A stretch of DNA of 64,000 bases from contig JAUHZK010000010.1 of NCBI GenBank assembly GCA_030425645.1, positions 1 through 64,000 of the forward strand, given 5' to 3'. The position numbers were made by a program, and so were the translations under genes. Shown here one piece after another: positions 26,186-36,103 of the stretch. Position 1 is the stretch's first letter. Every line of letters begins with the position of its first letter. The notes under the pieces are model-generated. The model searched no databases. It worked only from the letters and a program-made list of their open reading frames with translations, and was not told the origin of the DNA. This stretch comes from Gammaproteobacteria bacterium. Its GTDB lineage: Bacteria; Pseudomonadota; Gammaproteobacteria; JAPPPA01.

Positions 26186-27077
26186 AAAGCCGCCCCTTTC
26201 TTACAGCTGACAACAGCAATTTGGACGGACACATAATTAAGAAACAATATGACAAAACGTATGTAAAGCGCCCCGCCAACAGTGCCTGTTTAATCGCCGA
26301 TAAGAAGGCTAACTTGGTGCGCGCTTTAACCTCGTTCGCCGGCAATAGCGATTCAGCACCTGCTTTACCCAGAAACGCTAGGGTCTTTTTAAGCACCCCA
26401 TCAAAGTCAGCAGTCCGAGTCAACGACCCTGACCTGATATTGCGACTAAAGGCTGGGCGCGAATCACCCCTAATTTTATAGCCGGCGTGCAATAACCTCA
26501 AAATCAAGTCAAAGTCTTCATTAATTACCAGCTCTTCATCAAAGCCCGAAACAGACAACAGTGCCTTCCGGTTAAACAAATACGCCGGTGCGCCTCCGGG
26601 AAAGCCATTCTCTTTACCAATCATCGACCTGTCAGGGTAACCATCTACTTCGCTAAAAGCCCGAACCTCTCCGCTGTCAGATACCACGAAAGAATTGAAA
26701 ACACCTGCGTACTTTTCAGCCACCGGCAGACTCTCTAGCATCTTGCACTTGTAAAGCACAAAGTCTTCAAACCAGCTGTCATCTGCATCCAGAAATGCTA
26801 CGTAGTCCCCCTCTGCCTCTCGCAAGCCCCGGTTACGTGCTGCAGACGGCCCGGCGTTCTCTTGTCGAATGTACTTAATGGGCGCTCCCTCAGAACACAA
26901 TTTCTCCACGGCCTCACCAGCCAACGGCGTTTCTGAGCCATCATCAACTACGATAATTTCTTTAACAGGGCAGGACTGAGCTAACACCGACCCTACCGAT
27001 ATTGTTAAATACTCGCCGTCGTTATACGTCGGTATAACCACCGACACCGAGAAACCTAGCGACGTTGCCATATGCAC
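26172..27077 (-). CDS. Glycosyltransferase family 2
   Basis: This is a 301-residue GT-A enzyme: VSVVIPTYNDGEYL at the N terminus, AARNRGLREAEGDYVAFLDADDSW with the metal-binding DAD, and VINEDFDLILRLL with the catalytic-base region. It adds a sugar to the lipid-linked repeat unit. It lies between two sulfotransferase genes, with a one-base overlap upstream and 14 bases downstream. Confidence 0.88.
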   Translation of the reverse strand: MHMATSLGFSVSVVIPTYNDGEYLTISVGSVLAQSCPVKEIIVVDDGSETPLAGEAVEKLCSEGAPIKYIRQENAGPSAARNRGLREAEGDYVAFLDADDSWFEDFVLYKCKMLESLPVAEKYAGVFNSFVVSDSGEVRAFSEVDGYPDRSMIGKENGFPGGAPAYLFNRKALLSVSGFDEELVINEDFDLILRLLHAGYKIRGDSRPAFSRNIRSGSLTRTADFDGVLKKTLAFLGKAGAESLLPANEVKARTKLAFLSAIKQALLAGRFTYVLSYCFLIMCPSKLLLSAVRKGRLYDIK

Positions 27078-27976
27078 TACCTACCAACCCGCCAATGATC
27101 CAAATTCCGGCCAGTTAACGCACTCAACAACTGAATATCTGACTCAAAAAATGCCGCCATCTCTTCTAGCATCTCGTTAGAAAGTTGAGGCTTTTCTACC
27201 CTGTCCGTTGAAACATTGTATCGGTTCAGCATTTTTAGAAAGCCAAACCCCTTCCCGAACGGCACTTTAGAACGCAAGGTTCCTATCAAACGCACCAGCC
27301 TTTTAAAGGCTGGGAATCGAATCCGCTTCGCGGCGTTGACCACTACAAACTCTTCTCTGCCGTCATAATCCAACCCAAGAAAAGCTAGCAAACCTTTGTA
27401 AACATCTAGTGGCGACACCTTGATATCTTCTAAGAAGATAAAGTGAATTCGATGCGGTTCTACGTGTTGAAGCATGACTTCTAGCTGCTGCCCAAGCAAG
27501 CATGTGCGCTTATAATCCAAGAGCTTGGGCTCTCGGCACAACGTAGATATCTTCTCGCCCCGCGCACGGAAATCTGAATACTGCCAAGCGGTCCAAAAAT
27601 CACCTAAATTCTCTGTCGTGGCATAGCGATTCTCAACGTACAAAGAAACCGCCAACTCAACCGGATTGCGCAAACAAACAATATACTGGCTCGCAGAGTT
27701 GTGCTTTTCAATATTCTCTATTGCGCAATTGGAATACAAATACCATACCGAGCCATCACCATTTTTCTGGTGCTTTTTATCAGTCTCAAATAAAGCCGCG
27801 TAGTCGACAGGGTCTCTAAACTCAGGAAAATCCAAATCCTCATTAAAATGATTCAGTTCTTTTTGACTCGGTATATACGCACCAGGGTGAGCCATCAGCC
27901 ACTCAGAGACCGCTGTTGTGCCGCACTTCGGTGCTCCAACGATATAAAAATCTGGAGCTATAAAACCTCTAACCAT
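27077..27976 (-). CDS. PAPS-dependent sulfotransferase, second of the locus
   Basis: This is a 299-residue sulfotransferase of the Sulfotransfer_1/3 type, distinct from the smaller one nearby. The PAPS 5'-loop is YIVGAPKCGTTAVSEWL near the N terminus, and the 3'-loop is YIVCLRNPVELAVSLY near residue 115. ATG 27976 comes one base after the upstream stop (TAATATG); an in-frame GTG at 28000 would overlap the acetyltransferase and has no ribosome-binding site. With two sulfotransferases the polymer is probably sulfated at two positions. Confidence 0.83.
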   Translation of the reverse strand: MVRGFIAPDFYIVGAPKCGTTAVSEWLMAHPGAYIPSQKELNHFNEDLDFPEFRDPVDYAALFETDKKHQKNGDGSVWYLYSNCAIENIEKHNSASQYIVCLRNPVELAVSLYVENRYATTENLGDFWTAWQYSDFRARGEKISTLCREPKLLDYKRTCLLGQQLEVMLQHVEPHRIHFIFLEDIKVSPLDVYKGLLAFLGLDYDGREEFVVVNAAKRIRFPAFKRLVRLIGTLRSKVPFGKGFGFLKMLNRYNVSTDRVEKPQLSNEMLEEMAAFFESDIQLLSALTGRNLDHWRVGR

Positions 27977-27977
27977 A

Positions 27978-28550
27978 TTATTTGGAGTCACCCAGACCAC
28001 CTGAAAGGAGGCTTTTTAACTCAGCCGGAGATAGCTCAAATATCTTTTGGTCCTGATAAATAGAACAACTTACTTCACCAAGACGGCTCTTGAGAACACG
28101 GGCCGGATTCCCACCCACGACATCAAACGGCGCAACATCCTTTGTTACTACAGCACCGGCTGCAATAACTGCGCTGTGGCCTACATGAACCCCAGGGAGA
28201 ATAATTACGTTATCGCCAATCCAAACATTATGTTCAATAGTGATGTCTTTGTAATTGATGTAAGCCCTTCCATAAAGCTCCTTTTGAAGCGATAGGTTAA
28301 TAAACAACGGACTCAGATCATGATTCTGGGTAATCAGCCTAACCCCAGAGCCAACTGCACAATAACGCCCAATCGATACTCTCCCACCACCTCTGACAAC
28401 CAACTTTCCATTGATGCGCGAATAACCACCTATAGTCGTGTTTTGGTTCAATAACGAACCTTTGGCAACGAACGACCAAGCAGTCCGCTCCCCAAACCAC
28501 TTGACTTTAAATCGCCTAAACCTCGAGGCGTAACTAGTTTCCTTTAGCAC
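27978..28550 (-). CDS. Hexapeptide-repeat O-acetyltransferase (left-handed beta-helix)
   Basis: This is a 190-residue protein with the [LIV]-G-x4 hexapeptide pattern through most of its length, ending in VWIGDNVIILPGVHVGHSAVIAAGAVV and GGNPARVLKSR, as in the maltose/galactoside acetyltransferase family. It uses acetyl-CoA to acetylate a sugar hydroxyl, or possibly an amino group, in the cytoplasm. Its start overlaps the flippase stop by 17 bases. It could also supply the 4-N-acetyl group expected for a bacillosamine-type sugar. Confidence 0.8.
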   Translation of the reverse strand: MLKETSYASRFRRFKVKWFGERTAWSFVAKGSLLNQNTTIGGYSRINGKLVVRGGGRVSIGRYCAVGSGVRLITQNHDLSPLFINLSLQKELYGRAYINYKDITIEHNVWIGDNVIILPGVHVGHSAVIAAGAVVTKDVAPFDVVGGNPARVLKSRLGEVSCSIYQDQKIFELSPAELKSLLSGGLGDSK

Positions 28551-29835
28551 AGAACATCCCCAAAAACGAAGGCAAAACCCCTAATTTACTGTAAGCCACA
28601 TACGCAAGATAAACATTCCACATAACGATGTTAAACAAAAAGGCTATTGCAGCTCCGTAGACACCTAAAGGGGGGACAAGAAGGTAGCAGGCCCCAATAT
28701 TAACCAATAGTGACAGCACCACTCCTTTTAGGCTTTCTTTTTCATAGCCGGTCATATTCAGCAGTACGCCAACACAGCCCATAGAACAATTAACCAAACC
28801 AGCTATCGACAGCATCACTAAGGTGCCTTCGGCCGAAGCGTAATCTGCCCCAAAGATTGTTACCAAGAAAACGTCTGGAAAAAGAATAAAGGCGGATACA
28901 ACAGGAATAACCAGAGCGAATGCCGCCAATGCCACCCATGCAAACTGGCGTTGTAATGCATGCATGTCTTTCGCGGCAAAATGCGCTGCAAATCTAGGCT
29001 GCATAACAAGTGCAAATACGCTGAGCAAAATATTAAGTGGGTTAGTAAGCGTCTGCGCAACTTTGAATAGAGCAACGCTCTCTTCAGAAGCCATTCCACC
29101 AAGAAAGAGGATGCCAATTTGAGCGTTCAACACCTGAACGCCCGCTACTAAGGTTAACGGCCAGAGACTATTCAGCAGAGGCTTCCAACTCACATCTACA
29201 TAGTTGTGGAGACGTTTTAGGTCGCTGTAATCATATTTTTCAGCCATTACCCAAGACAGTATTCCGGCGATCCAATAAGAAGCGGCTGCGGTCAATAGCA
29301 GAGAAAGCAGATGCACTTGGTCGACCAATAGAAGATACATCCCTACGCAGATAAGGTGCACTACCGGCCTGATCAAAAACTCCGGCAACTGCCCTATAAA
29401 AACCTCACCCCTACCACGCATATAGGCACCTGAGGCAGCCATCGCCAAATAGGCGGGGGTGGCAGCTAGCAAAACCAGGTACGGAGAAACCTCTCCGGCA
29501 TTACACCACGCTAGAGCGGCTACAAGGCCACAGACAATAGTTACCAGTAACAGGAGGTTATAACGCCTCACTCCGCGCATCAGGCTCAGCAGCTGATCCA
29601 GTTTCTGCGCTTTAGACAGGCTAGCTACCTCTCGCACTAAAAGCTGCGGCAAGCCGCCAGCAACGGGAATCAACAAAATAAAATACAACGACAGGTAAAA
29701 TGAATACTGGCCAAATTGTTCAGTAGTTGCATTGCGCGCTATCAGCACGGTAATGGCGAACATCGCCAACACCGACACCAGCCGCAACCCAGCAGACTTA
29801 AGGATCTGCTGCAATAAGCTACTTCTCAACGGCAT
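28534..29835 (-). CDS. wzx: Polysaccharide flippase, Wzx type
   Basis: This is a 433-residue integral membrane protein with about 12-14 hydrophobic helices and the MOP-superfamily pattern, including the N-terminal SVLAMFAITVLIARNATTEQFG that is typical of Wzx. It moves the undecaprenyl-linked repeat unit from the inner to the outer leaflet of the inner membrane. It is the first gene after an intrinsic terminator at 29861-29888, so it needs read-through or its own promoter. Confidence 0.87.
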   Translation of the reverse strand: MPLRSSLLQQILKSAGLRLVSVLAMFAITVLIARNATTEQFGQYSFYLSLYFILLIPVAGGLPQLLVREVASLSKAQKLDQLLSLMRGVRRYNLLLLVTIVCGLVAALAWCNAGEVSPYLVLLAATPAYLAMAASGAYMRGRGEVFIGQLPEFLIRPVVHLICVGMYLLLVDQVHLLSLLLTAAASYWIAGILSWVMAEKYDYSDLKRLHNYVDVSWKPLLNSLWPLTLVAGVQVLNAQIGILFLGGMASEESVALFKVAQTLTNPLNILLSVFALVMQPRFAAHFAAKDMHALQRQFAWVALAAFALVIPVVSAFILFPDVFLVTIFGADYASAEGTLVMLSIAGLVNCSMGCVGVLLNMTGYEKESLKGVVLSLLVNIGACYLLVPPLGVYGAAIAFLFNIVMWNVYLAYVAYSKLGVLPSFLGMFCAKGN

Positions 29836-29860
29836 TGCGTAGCGGCCGCTCTTCCGGTCA

Positions 29861-29888
29861 CTAAAAAAGGTGCTTTAACAGCACCTTT
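29861..29888 (-). terminator. Intrinsic terminator between wbpP and wzx
   Basis: On the minus strand AAAGGTGCT (29880-29888), a five-base loop and AGCACCTTT (29866-29874) form a perfect nine-pair stem followed by TTTTTTAG. It lies 38 bases after the wbpP stop and only 26 bases before the wzx start. Assembly genes and repeat-unit genes are thus separated by a strong stop signal inside what otherwise looks like one operon. Confidence 0.85.
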
Positions 29889-29925
29889 ACTAAGGAGTTG
29901 CTTGGGAGCCATAAATAGCATCAAA

Positions 29926-30951
29926 CTAATCAAAAAACCTAACGTACCAAGGCATTGCCAAGCTAATCCCTTGCGCCAAGGTGTGGCTTGGCACATATCC
30001 CAAATTGGTTTCAGCCTTTGTAATATTCGCCTGAGAATGCCGTACGTCACCCGCTCGAAATTCGCGGTAGACGGGATCGCCACAGTTAAAATTTTTCTGA
30101 ACTTGAGCAAGCTCTGTTTTAATGCACTCGAATAAATTATTCAGCGTTGTACGGCCACCTACGGCAACGTTATAAACTTGATTTTGTGAATCAGCAGATG
30201 ATGTGGCCGCCAATATATTCATTTGGACTGTGTTTTCTATGAAACAGAAGTCTCGACTAGTCTCCCCATCTCCGTTAATAAAAACATCCTGGTTGCCAAT
30301 TAATGCAGCTGTCCATTTAGGAATAACCGCTGCGTAAGCGCCATCGGGGTCTTGGCGTTTACCAAAAACATTGAAATACCTCAGGCCAATGGTATTGAAG
30401 CCATACGTACTCGCAAATACATTGGCATAAAGTTCATTGACATACTTAGTAACCGCATATGGACTTAACGGGTTTCCAATATTTTCTTCAACTTTCGGCA
30501 ATGCTGGGTGATCGCCATAGGTGGAGCTGCTGGCAGCATAGGTAAAGCTCGTGACTTTTTCATCGCGGGCTGCCACCAACATATTCAGAAAACCATTTAT
30601 ATTTACGGCATTGGTAGTTGACGGATCCTTGATTGAACGTGGGACGCTACCCAAAGCCGCTTGATGCAATACATAGTCGACCCCTTTACAAGCGGCTTTG
30701 CAATCTTCAGACAAACAGATATCCCCTTGGATAAAGCGGAAGTTTGCCCATTGCTCGTCACTTACCATGCTCTTGACCTCGTCAAGATTATGCTGATAGC
30801 CAGTAGCAAAGTTGTCCAAACCGACAACTCGTTGGTCTAACAACAGCAAGGTCTCTAACAAATTTGAGCCTATGAAGCCGGCCACGCCAGTTACCAGCCA
30901 TGTCTTAGGCTCTGCCCGCAACTGTTGTCTTACTTGCTCGTATCTGGTCAT
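29926..30951 (-). CDS. wbpP: UDP-GlcNAc/UDP-GalNAc(A) 4-epimerase, WbpP type
   Basis: This is a 341-residue extended SDR that matches WbpP/TviC-type epimerases along its whole length: [19 protein letters not shown] after a roughly 20-residue leader, [39 protein letters not shown] with the catalytic Tyr and Lys, and [22 protein letters not shown]. It interconverts UDP-GlcNAc and UDP-GalNAc or their uronic acids. It sits four bases after the dehydrogenase, and the pair gives UDP-GalNAcA. Confidence 0.93.
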   Translation of the reverse strand: MTRYEQVRQQLRAEPKTWLVTGVAGFIGSNLLETLLLLDQRVVGLDNFATGYQHNLDEVKSMVSDEQWANFRFIQGDICLSEDCKAACKGVDYVLHQAALGSVPRSIKDPSTTNAVNINGFLNMLVAARDEKVTSFTYAASSSTYGDHPALPKVEENIGNPLSPYAVTKYVNELYANVFASTYGFNTIGLRYFNVFGKRQDPDGAYAAVIPKWTAALIGNQDVFINGDGETSRDFCFIENTVQMNILAATSSADSQNQVYNVAVGGRTTLNNLFECIKTELAQVQKNFNCGDPVYREFRAGDVRHSQANITKAETNLGYVPSHTLAQGISLAMPWYVRFFD

Positions 30952-30954
30952 TAT

Positions 30955-32238
30955 TTACAACCTAAGGTCACTAGCTGAAGAAGGAAGAACGTATTTAAGG
31001 TCATAAAGCACATGCTCCTCTTTACCTAGCTCACGCACATCAGACTCACTTAACTGACTGAATTGCTTGTGTGCTACAGCCAATACCATGCCGTCGTAGG
31101 TATTGGCTTTCATTTCAGGCACCGGACTAATGCCATACTCGCGGATAGCTTCGTCTGCACTGACCCACGGATCATATACATCGACGTTAATATTGTATTC
31201 GCGAAGCTCGGAAATAATATCGACTACTTTGGTATTCCGAAGGTCCGGACAGTTTTCCTTAAAAGCCAATCCCATTATCAGCACTTTCGCTCCATCCACA
31301 TGGATGCGCTTTTTCATCAACGCTTTTACTAACTGGCTGGCGACGTATGCCCCCATTCCATCATTCAAGCGACGTCCTGCCAAAATAATTTCCGGCTGAT
31401 AACCAATACTCTGAGCCTTGTGCGTCAGGTAGTAAGGATCTACCCCAATGCAATGCCCACCAACCAAGCCCGGACGAAATGGCAGAAAATTCCATTTGGT
31501 ACCAGCTGCTTCGAGCACTGCCTCAGTATCAATTCCAAGCTTATTGAATATAAGTGCGAGTTCGTTTATTAGGGCTATATTTACGTCGCGCTGGGTATTT
31601 TCAATCACTTTGGCGGCTTCCGCAGTACGAATACTTGGGGCTTTATGCGTGCCTGCCGTAATAATTTCCGCGTACAAAGCATCCACGGTATCTGCCACTT
31701 GCATGGTGGACCCGGCTGTGACTTTTTTGATATTGGTTACCCTATGCTCTTTGTCACCCGGGTTAATTCGTTCAGGGCTATAACCAGCATAAAAATCTTG
31801 ATTAAACCGAAGGCCCGACACCCTCTCCAGCACCGGCACACAGTCCTCTTCCGTAGCCCCTGGGTACACTGTCGACTCGTAAATCACAATATCCCCCCTT
31901 TTTAGCACCGAGCCAATTGCTTCGGAAGCCATTATTAAGGGGGTTAAATCCGGTCGCTTGTGTTCATCTATGGGCGTGGGTACCGTAACGATATAGACGT
32001 CACATGTCGCCAAATCATCAATACTAGAAGTAAACTTGAGTAGCGAGGCTTCAGCCAGCTCTGCACTACTCAGTTCCAGAGTTTCATCATGGCCCGTAGC
32101 CAACTCAGCGATTCGCTTTCGGTTAATGTCAAACCCTATCACTGAGCGTTTCTTGCCAAACTCTACAGCCAGCGGCAGACCAACATACCCTAAGCCAATA
32201 ACCCCGATACGCCTATCTGCGACGTTGCTTGATACCAT
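30955..32238 (-). CDS. wbpO: UDP-N-acetyl-hexosamine 6-dehydrogenase, WbpO/TviB type
   Basis: This is a 427-residue nucleotide-sugar dehydrogenase: [14 protein letters not shown] for [25 protein letters not shown], and the catalytic C263 in [11 protein letters not shown]. It oxidises C6 of UDP-GalNAc (or GlcNAc) to the uronic acid with two NAD+. Similarity to WbpO/TviB and the neighbouring WbpP favour UDP-GalNAcA as product. A negatively charged uronic acid in the polymer is expected. Confidence 0.92.
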   Translation of the reverse strand: MVSSNVADRRIGVIGLGYVGLPLAVEFGKKRSVIGFDINRKRIAELATGHDETLELSSAELAEASLLKFTSSIDDLATCDVYIVTVPTPIDEHKRPDLTPLIMASEAIGSVLKRGDIVIYESTVYPGATEEDCVPVLERVSGLRFNQDFYAGYSPERINPGDKEHRVTNIKKVTAGSTMQVADTVDALYAEIITAGTHKAPSIRTAEAAKVIENTQRDVNIALINELALIFNKLGIDTEAVLEAAGTKWNFLPFRPGLVGGHCIGVDPYYLTHKAQSIGYQPEIILAGRRLNDGMGAYVASQLVKALMKKRIHVDGAKVLIMGLAFKENCPDLRNTKVVDIISELREYNINVDVYDPWVSADEAIREYGISPVPEMKANTYDGMVLAVAHKQFSQLSESDVRELGKEEHVLYDLKYVLPSSASDLRL

Positions 32239-32343
32239 TGAAAATTGCCGTTCCGTTAAGAGTATAAAACCAAGGGCGCATTCTAGCCTCTAGAAGCACC
32301 ACCCCTTGATAAATTTGAGCTTAGCGCTGTCGACTTCGTCGAA

Positions 32344-32775
32344 CTATGTGAGTTGCTGAGCCCAGCTTTCTGAGCAAGCGACCAGTTGCTCATAGCACGC
32401 AGAAAAAAAACTTTCGTCTTTCCGATAGGGATCAGCTACGTCCTTTTGATCTAACCATTGGGTTGCCAACATTGTCTTGCCGGCCGCGGCGAACGCATAT
32501 TCCCTTATAGCCCGAACATGCCGCTGTTCCATAGCAATAATTAAGTCGGCCTCAGCCACAAGGCGATTATCTAACTGCCGAGCGGCATGCCCATCAGCAT
32601 TCACCCCTCCGGCCGACATCATTTTTGCCATCTTGCTATCTACTGGTTTCCCAACTAGAGCCCCTAAGCCTGCGGAGTGAACAACTTTACCGGGCAACTT
32701 AGCAGCAAGTAATCGCTCCAAAGCTGGACTACGGCAAATATTCCCCACGCAAACTACTAAAACATTGTTAAACAT
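32344..32775 (-). CDS. wzb: Low-molecular-weight protein-tyrosine phosphatase, Wzb type
   Basis: This is a 143-residue phosphatase with the P-loop C9-x5-R15 in CVGNICRS and the acid motif DPYR near residue 115. In capsule systems it removes phosphate from the C-terminal tyrosines of the Wzc kinase and so cycles the assembly machine. It begins two bases after the kinase gene. The usual order wza-wzb-wzc is changed here to wza-wzc-wzb. Confidence 0.9.
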   Translation of the reverse strand: MFNNVLVVCVGNICRSPALERLLAAKLPGKVVHSAGLGALVGKPVDSKMAKMMSAGGVNADGHAARQLDNRLVAEADLIIAMEQRHVRAIREYAFAAAGKTMLATQWLDQKDVADPYRKDESFFSACYEQLVACSESWAQQLT

Positions 32776-32777
32776 AA

Positions 32778-34925
32778 TTAGCGGTAGTCGTATTGGTAAT
32801 ACTGGTAGCCGCCATATTTACCACCCGCGGCGCCCGACCGTTGCATGCCATTAAGCAGCACTCCGCTGACCTTGCCCCCGTCTTGCGTTAAACGCTTCAC
32901 GGCAGCCTCTATTTCCCCTACAGGGTTGGTTCCGGCCCGCGCCACTACAAAAGCAGCTGCTGCGTGTGGCAACACAATACCTGCGTCAGCCACAGCCATA
33001 ATGGGCGGCGTATCAATAATAACGACATCAAACTGGCCGCTTAACTTGTCTAACACTTCCAAGAAACGCGTATTCAGCAGCAACTCAGACGGGTTCGGTG
33101 GAAGCTGACCGGTCGAAATCAACTGAAAATTTGCATTAGCCGGATGCGGCTTTAATATCGCTTCTAAGTCATCGGTTGCACCGGAAACATACTCAGATAG
33201 CCCATGTTCTCTAGCAGCGTCGAAATACGCATGGCAATGCCCCTTACGCATATCCGCATCAACCAGAACAACCTGTTTTCCAATTTCCGCTAGTAAAAAC
33301 CCTAAATTACTGGAAATAAAGGACTTACCGGTTCCGGGACTAGGGCCGGAGATAACTACGCGATTGTTCTCTGCACCCATCATCGCAAAATGCAAACTCG
33401 TGCGAAGGCCTCGCAGGGCTTCAACTGCCAAATCTTTCGGTTCGTTAGCCGCCAGAAGCTTGCGTCCACCTTGATGCTTCCTGCTCGTCTTAAAAAGCTG
33501 CTGCTCATTCTGACTTTCAGGAATCGTAGCATAAACCGATAGCCCTAGTTTTTGCTCCACTTCATCAGGGGACTTCACTCCCTGGTTGAGAAACTTAAGA
33601 ACAATCACCCACAGCACACCTAGAAGAAAACCTAGAACCATAGCCATTGCAACAATAAGCGTTTTCTGCGGTTTAACCGGCTGATACGGTAAAAAGGCTT
33701 CATCCAGTATGCGCACATTACCGACGGTGCCAGCCTTAATAACTCGCAATTCCTGCGCCTTATTTAGCAGAAAGGTGTAGAGAACGTTATTAACTTCAAC
33801 GTCACGTTTTAAGCGCAAAGCTTCCTGTTGCGTATCAGGTAACGCCGCAATCTGCCCTTCCATCTCGGTGCGCTGCTTTTGTAATTGTTTTTCTTGAGCT
33901 GACAATGCAACCAATGCTGGGTGCTGGCTATTAAACGCTTGCTCTAGCTCTGCTCGTTTAAGGTTTAGCTCCGACAGACTCTGTTCTATGGAGACCAATT
34001 GACCGAGTACTGATTGAGATTCGGCAGTCAAATCCACCAATTTATTATCGCTTAGGTAGTTATTAAGAGCCAACTCTGCCGCGTCGACTTCGCGGCGCAA
34101 ATTAGGCAACTGCTCATCCAAAAACTCGAGGCTTTTTTCAGCTTCTTCGGAGCGCCGTTCGACATTCTGCGCCACATAAACGTTAGCGAGGGTGTTCAAG
34201 AAGTCTTTCAGTTGCTGGTTATCAGCGCCCTGCAAACTAACCCGAATAACGCCGGTCTTCCTGCCTTTTTCCGATACTCCTAACTTCTGCTGTAAACCCC
34301 GAACAGCCTGTTGGCGACTCAGTTTAGATAACTCAAAAGTTGTTCCCACAGGAGCTCTAGCAACTTCGCTGATAAATAAACCGAGATCATATTCTGCTAC
34401 TGATAGCGGCTCACCAACAGCACCATCAGCCAGCAGTTTGCCATCCAAAAACAAGCTATAGCGCTCATCGGGCAATACCGAAACTTCAAACTCGCGGCCA
34501 ATTAAGGTGGGCGGCACATCAAAACGACCAACTTGCAACCAAGGCTTGGCACTAACGTGAGTTCTGTCCCAAATCGGAAGTTTTGGGGTAGCACTGACCG
34601 TTAAATTCAATTGGTCAATTGCACGCCCAATTACCGCTCGAGACCGAATCACTTCAATCTCGGTTTCACTAGCAGCTTCGTCACCCATAAATCCGGCAAT
34701 CTCGTCAAACGGCGTACTGCTGGACGAAGCTTCAACCTGCAACAGTGCGTCAGCCTCATAAATAGGTGTTGCAAAAAGTGCGTAAAAAACACCCAACAGC
34801 GCCACGACGAAAGTGGCCGTAAGGATTCTCCATTTCCCCTCGAGCAATACTGCCAACATTTCGCCCAAGTCAATTTCGTCATCAATCGTTGGACTGCTCA
34901 AAGGTGATATTGATTTATCTTCCAT
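32778..34925 (-). CDS. wzc: Polysaccharide co-polymerase and BY-kinase, Wzc type
   Basis: This is a 715-residue inner-membrane protein. The N-terminal Wzz domain has a first helix near residues 30-55, a coiled-coil periplasmic region (about 260-380) and a second helix near 415-440. The kinase domain follows: Walker A GPSPGTGKS (527-535), Walker A' VDADMR (about 555-560), Walker B VVIIDTPP (about 634-641), and a C-terminal tyrosine cluster YGGYQYYQYDY. It controls chain length and export together with Wza and is dephosphorylated by the adjacent phosphatase. Confidence 0.93.
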   Translation of the reverse strand: MEDKSISPLSSPTIDDEIDLGEMLAVLLEGKWRILTATFVVALLGVFYALFATPIYEADALLQVEASSSSTPFDEIAGFMGDEAASETEIEVIRSRAVIGRAIDQLNLTVSATPKLPIWDRTHVSAKPWLQVGRFDVPPTLIGREFEVSVLPDERYSLFLDGKLLADGAVGEPLSVAEYDLGLFISEVARAPVGTTFELSKLSRQQAVRGLQQKLGVSEKGRKTGVIRVSLQGADNQQLKDFLNTLANVYVAQNVERRSEEAEKSLEFLDEQLPNLRREVDAAELALNNYLSDNKLVDLTAESQSVLGQLVSIEQSLSELNLKRAELEQAFNSQHPALVALSAQEKQLQKQRTEMEGQIAALPDTQQEALRLKRDVEVNNVLYTFLLNKAQELRVIKAGTVGNVRILDEAFLPYQPVKPQKTLIVAMAMVLGFLLGVLWVIVLKFLNQGVKSPDEVEQKLGLSVYATIPESQNEQQLFKTSRKHQGGRKLLAANEPKDLAVEALRGLRTSLHFAMMGAENNRVVISGPSPGTGKSFISSNLGFLLAEIGKQVVLVDADMRKGHCHAYFDAAREHGLSEYVSGATDDLEAILKPHPANANFQLISTGQLPPNPSELLLNTRFLEVLDKLSGQFDVVIIDTPPIMAVADAGIVLPHAAAAFVVARAGTNPVGEIEAAVKRLTQDGGKVSGVLLNGMQRSGAAGGKYGGYQYYQYDYR

Positions 34926-34946
34926 ATTTCGTTATTTGCTTGTGGG

Positions 34947-36074
34947 TTAACGGCGCTCAATTAGCGCGTCGGTCTGGAATATGGTTTGCACAGTTGGCAA
35001 TATCTGCGTCACGACGCGGTTCCAGCGCGTAATACCCATAGTGGATACAAAAACTACGTCACGGGGCTTGAGCTGGAACATATCCGCAACTAATAACGCA
35101 CTCGGCGATTTGGCATTAAGTCTATAGACTTGGGTTTTAGGACTATCTTCGACGCTCAACTGACGGAGTACGTAAATACCTTTAACGTTGGCATACTGCA
35201 GGTCGACACCTTGCCCGCCCGCCAAAGCTTCGGCCAAGGTCAGCTTGCCTTTGTGCATCGGCACAGTTGTTTGATTTTCAACTTCGCCCATCACAAACAC
35301 ACGCTTAAATTTATTGTCAGGAACGTGGATGGTATCGCCAGTACGCACCCATATATTGTCGCTAGCATCGCCGCGCTCGTAGACAGAGGCCAAGTCAAGC
35401 TCGACCTCTTCTCCATAGCGAGACACAACTACCGTACTAAGGTCCGCTTGCCCAGTCATACCACCAGCAGCACTGATAGCATCCAGAATCGTTTTGGGCT
35501 GGCTCTCTATATACTGTATGCCGGGCACATTAACTTCGCCGGTAACGTAGTATTTACGGGATTGATGAATCGCAACCCGCACATCAACTTGCGGATTTTT
35601 AATGTAACGGTTCAAGCCTTCGGTTAGACGCTCGCGAATCTCTTCAACAGTTAAGTTGTTGACATCTACGACACCTACAAATGGGAAGAATATACTCCCA
35701 TCCGCCCTTACTTTGCGGCCACGGCTTTCCGGGGTTTGCGTCATGCCACCAGGGTTGTTCAACTCGGGGCGTCCCCAAATGACTACATCCAAAACATCAT
35801 GCGGCCCAACTCGGTATTCGGTTGGTACTTGAGTGGATCGAGAATTTGCTGGGTTTTGCGCGGCGCCAGACACTAAGGCATTTTGGTGAATTGCCGCCGC
35901 TGCATCTAAATCAATGAGTTCAACGTTTTCAAGGCCAACATCTTGAGAGTTTGCGATAGAAGGCTTCTTCATACCTGGTAAGCCGCAAGCAGAAAGTGCC
36001 AGCACCGCTGCAACCACCACCCCAACACGACCAACCCCAATTGCACTGACTGCCATGACAATAATCCCGAACAC
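34947..36074 (-). CDS. wza: Outer-membrane polysaccharide export lipoprotein, Wza type
   Basis: This is a 375-residue exported lipoprotein. The signal peptide ends in the lipobox LSAC near residue 30. The Poly_export domain follows (YRVGPHDVLDVVIWGRPELN) and then SLBB domains (YYVTGEVNVPGIQY and VFVMGEVENQTTVP). It forms the outer-membrane channel for the polymer. The GTG at 36074 has AAGG four bases upstream; an ATG six codons later is an alternative start. It is the first gene of the polysaccharide operon. Confidence 0.92.
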   Translation of the reverse strand: MFGIIVMAVSAIGVGRVGVVVAAVLALSACGLPGMKKPSIANSQDVGLENVELIDLDAAAAIHQNALVSGAAQNPANSRSTQVPTEYRVGPHDVLDVVIWGRPELNNPGGMTQTPESRGRKVRADGSIFFPFVGVVDVNNLTVEEIRERLTEGLNRYIKNPQVDVRVAIHQSRKYYVTGEVNVPGIQYIESQPKTILDAISAAGGMTGQADLSTVVVSRYGEEVELDLASVYERGDASDNIWVRTGDTIHVPDNKFKRVFVMGEVENQTTVPMHKGKLTLAEALAGGQGVDLQYANVKGIYVLRQLSVEDSPKTQVYRLNAKSPSALLVADMFQLKPRDVVFVSTMGITRWNRVVTQILPTVQTIFQTDALIERR

Positions 36075-36103
36075 ATGCCTTAAAAAGGAGGCATTGTAAC
36101 CGC

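Noticed and set aside
29826-30110. 94-codon frame overlapping the wbpP end and the terminator
   Set aside because: It runs through a strong intrinsic terminator and mirrors wbpP codons in another frame.
35130-35627. 165-codon frame antisense to wza
   Set aside because: wza is unmistakable on the minus strand; the antisense frame has no recognisable features.
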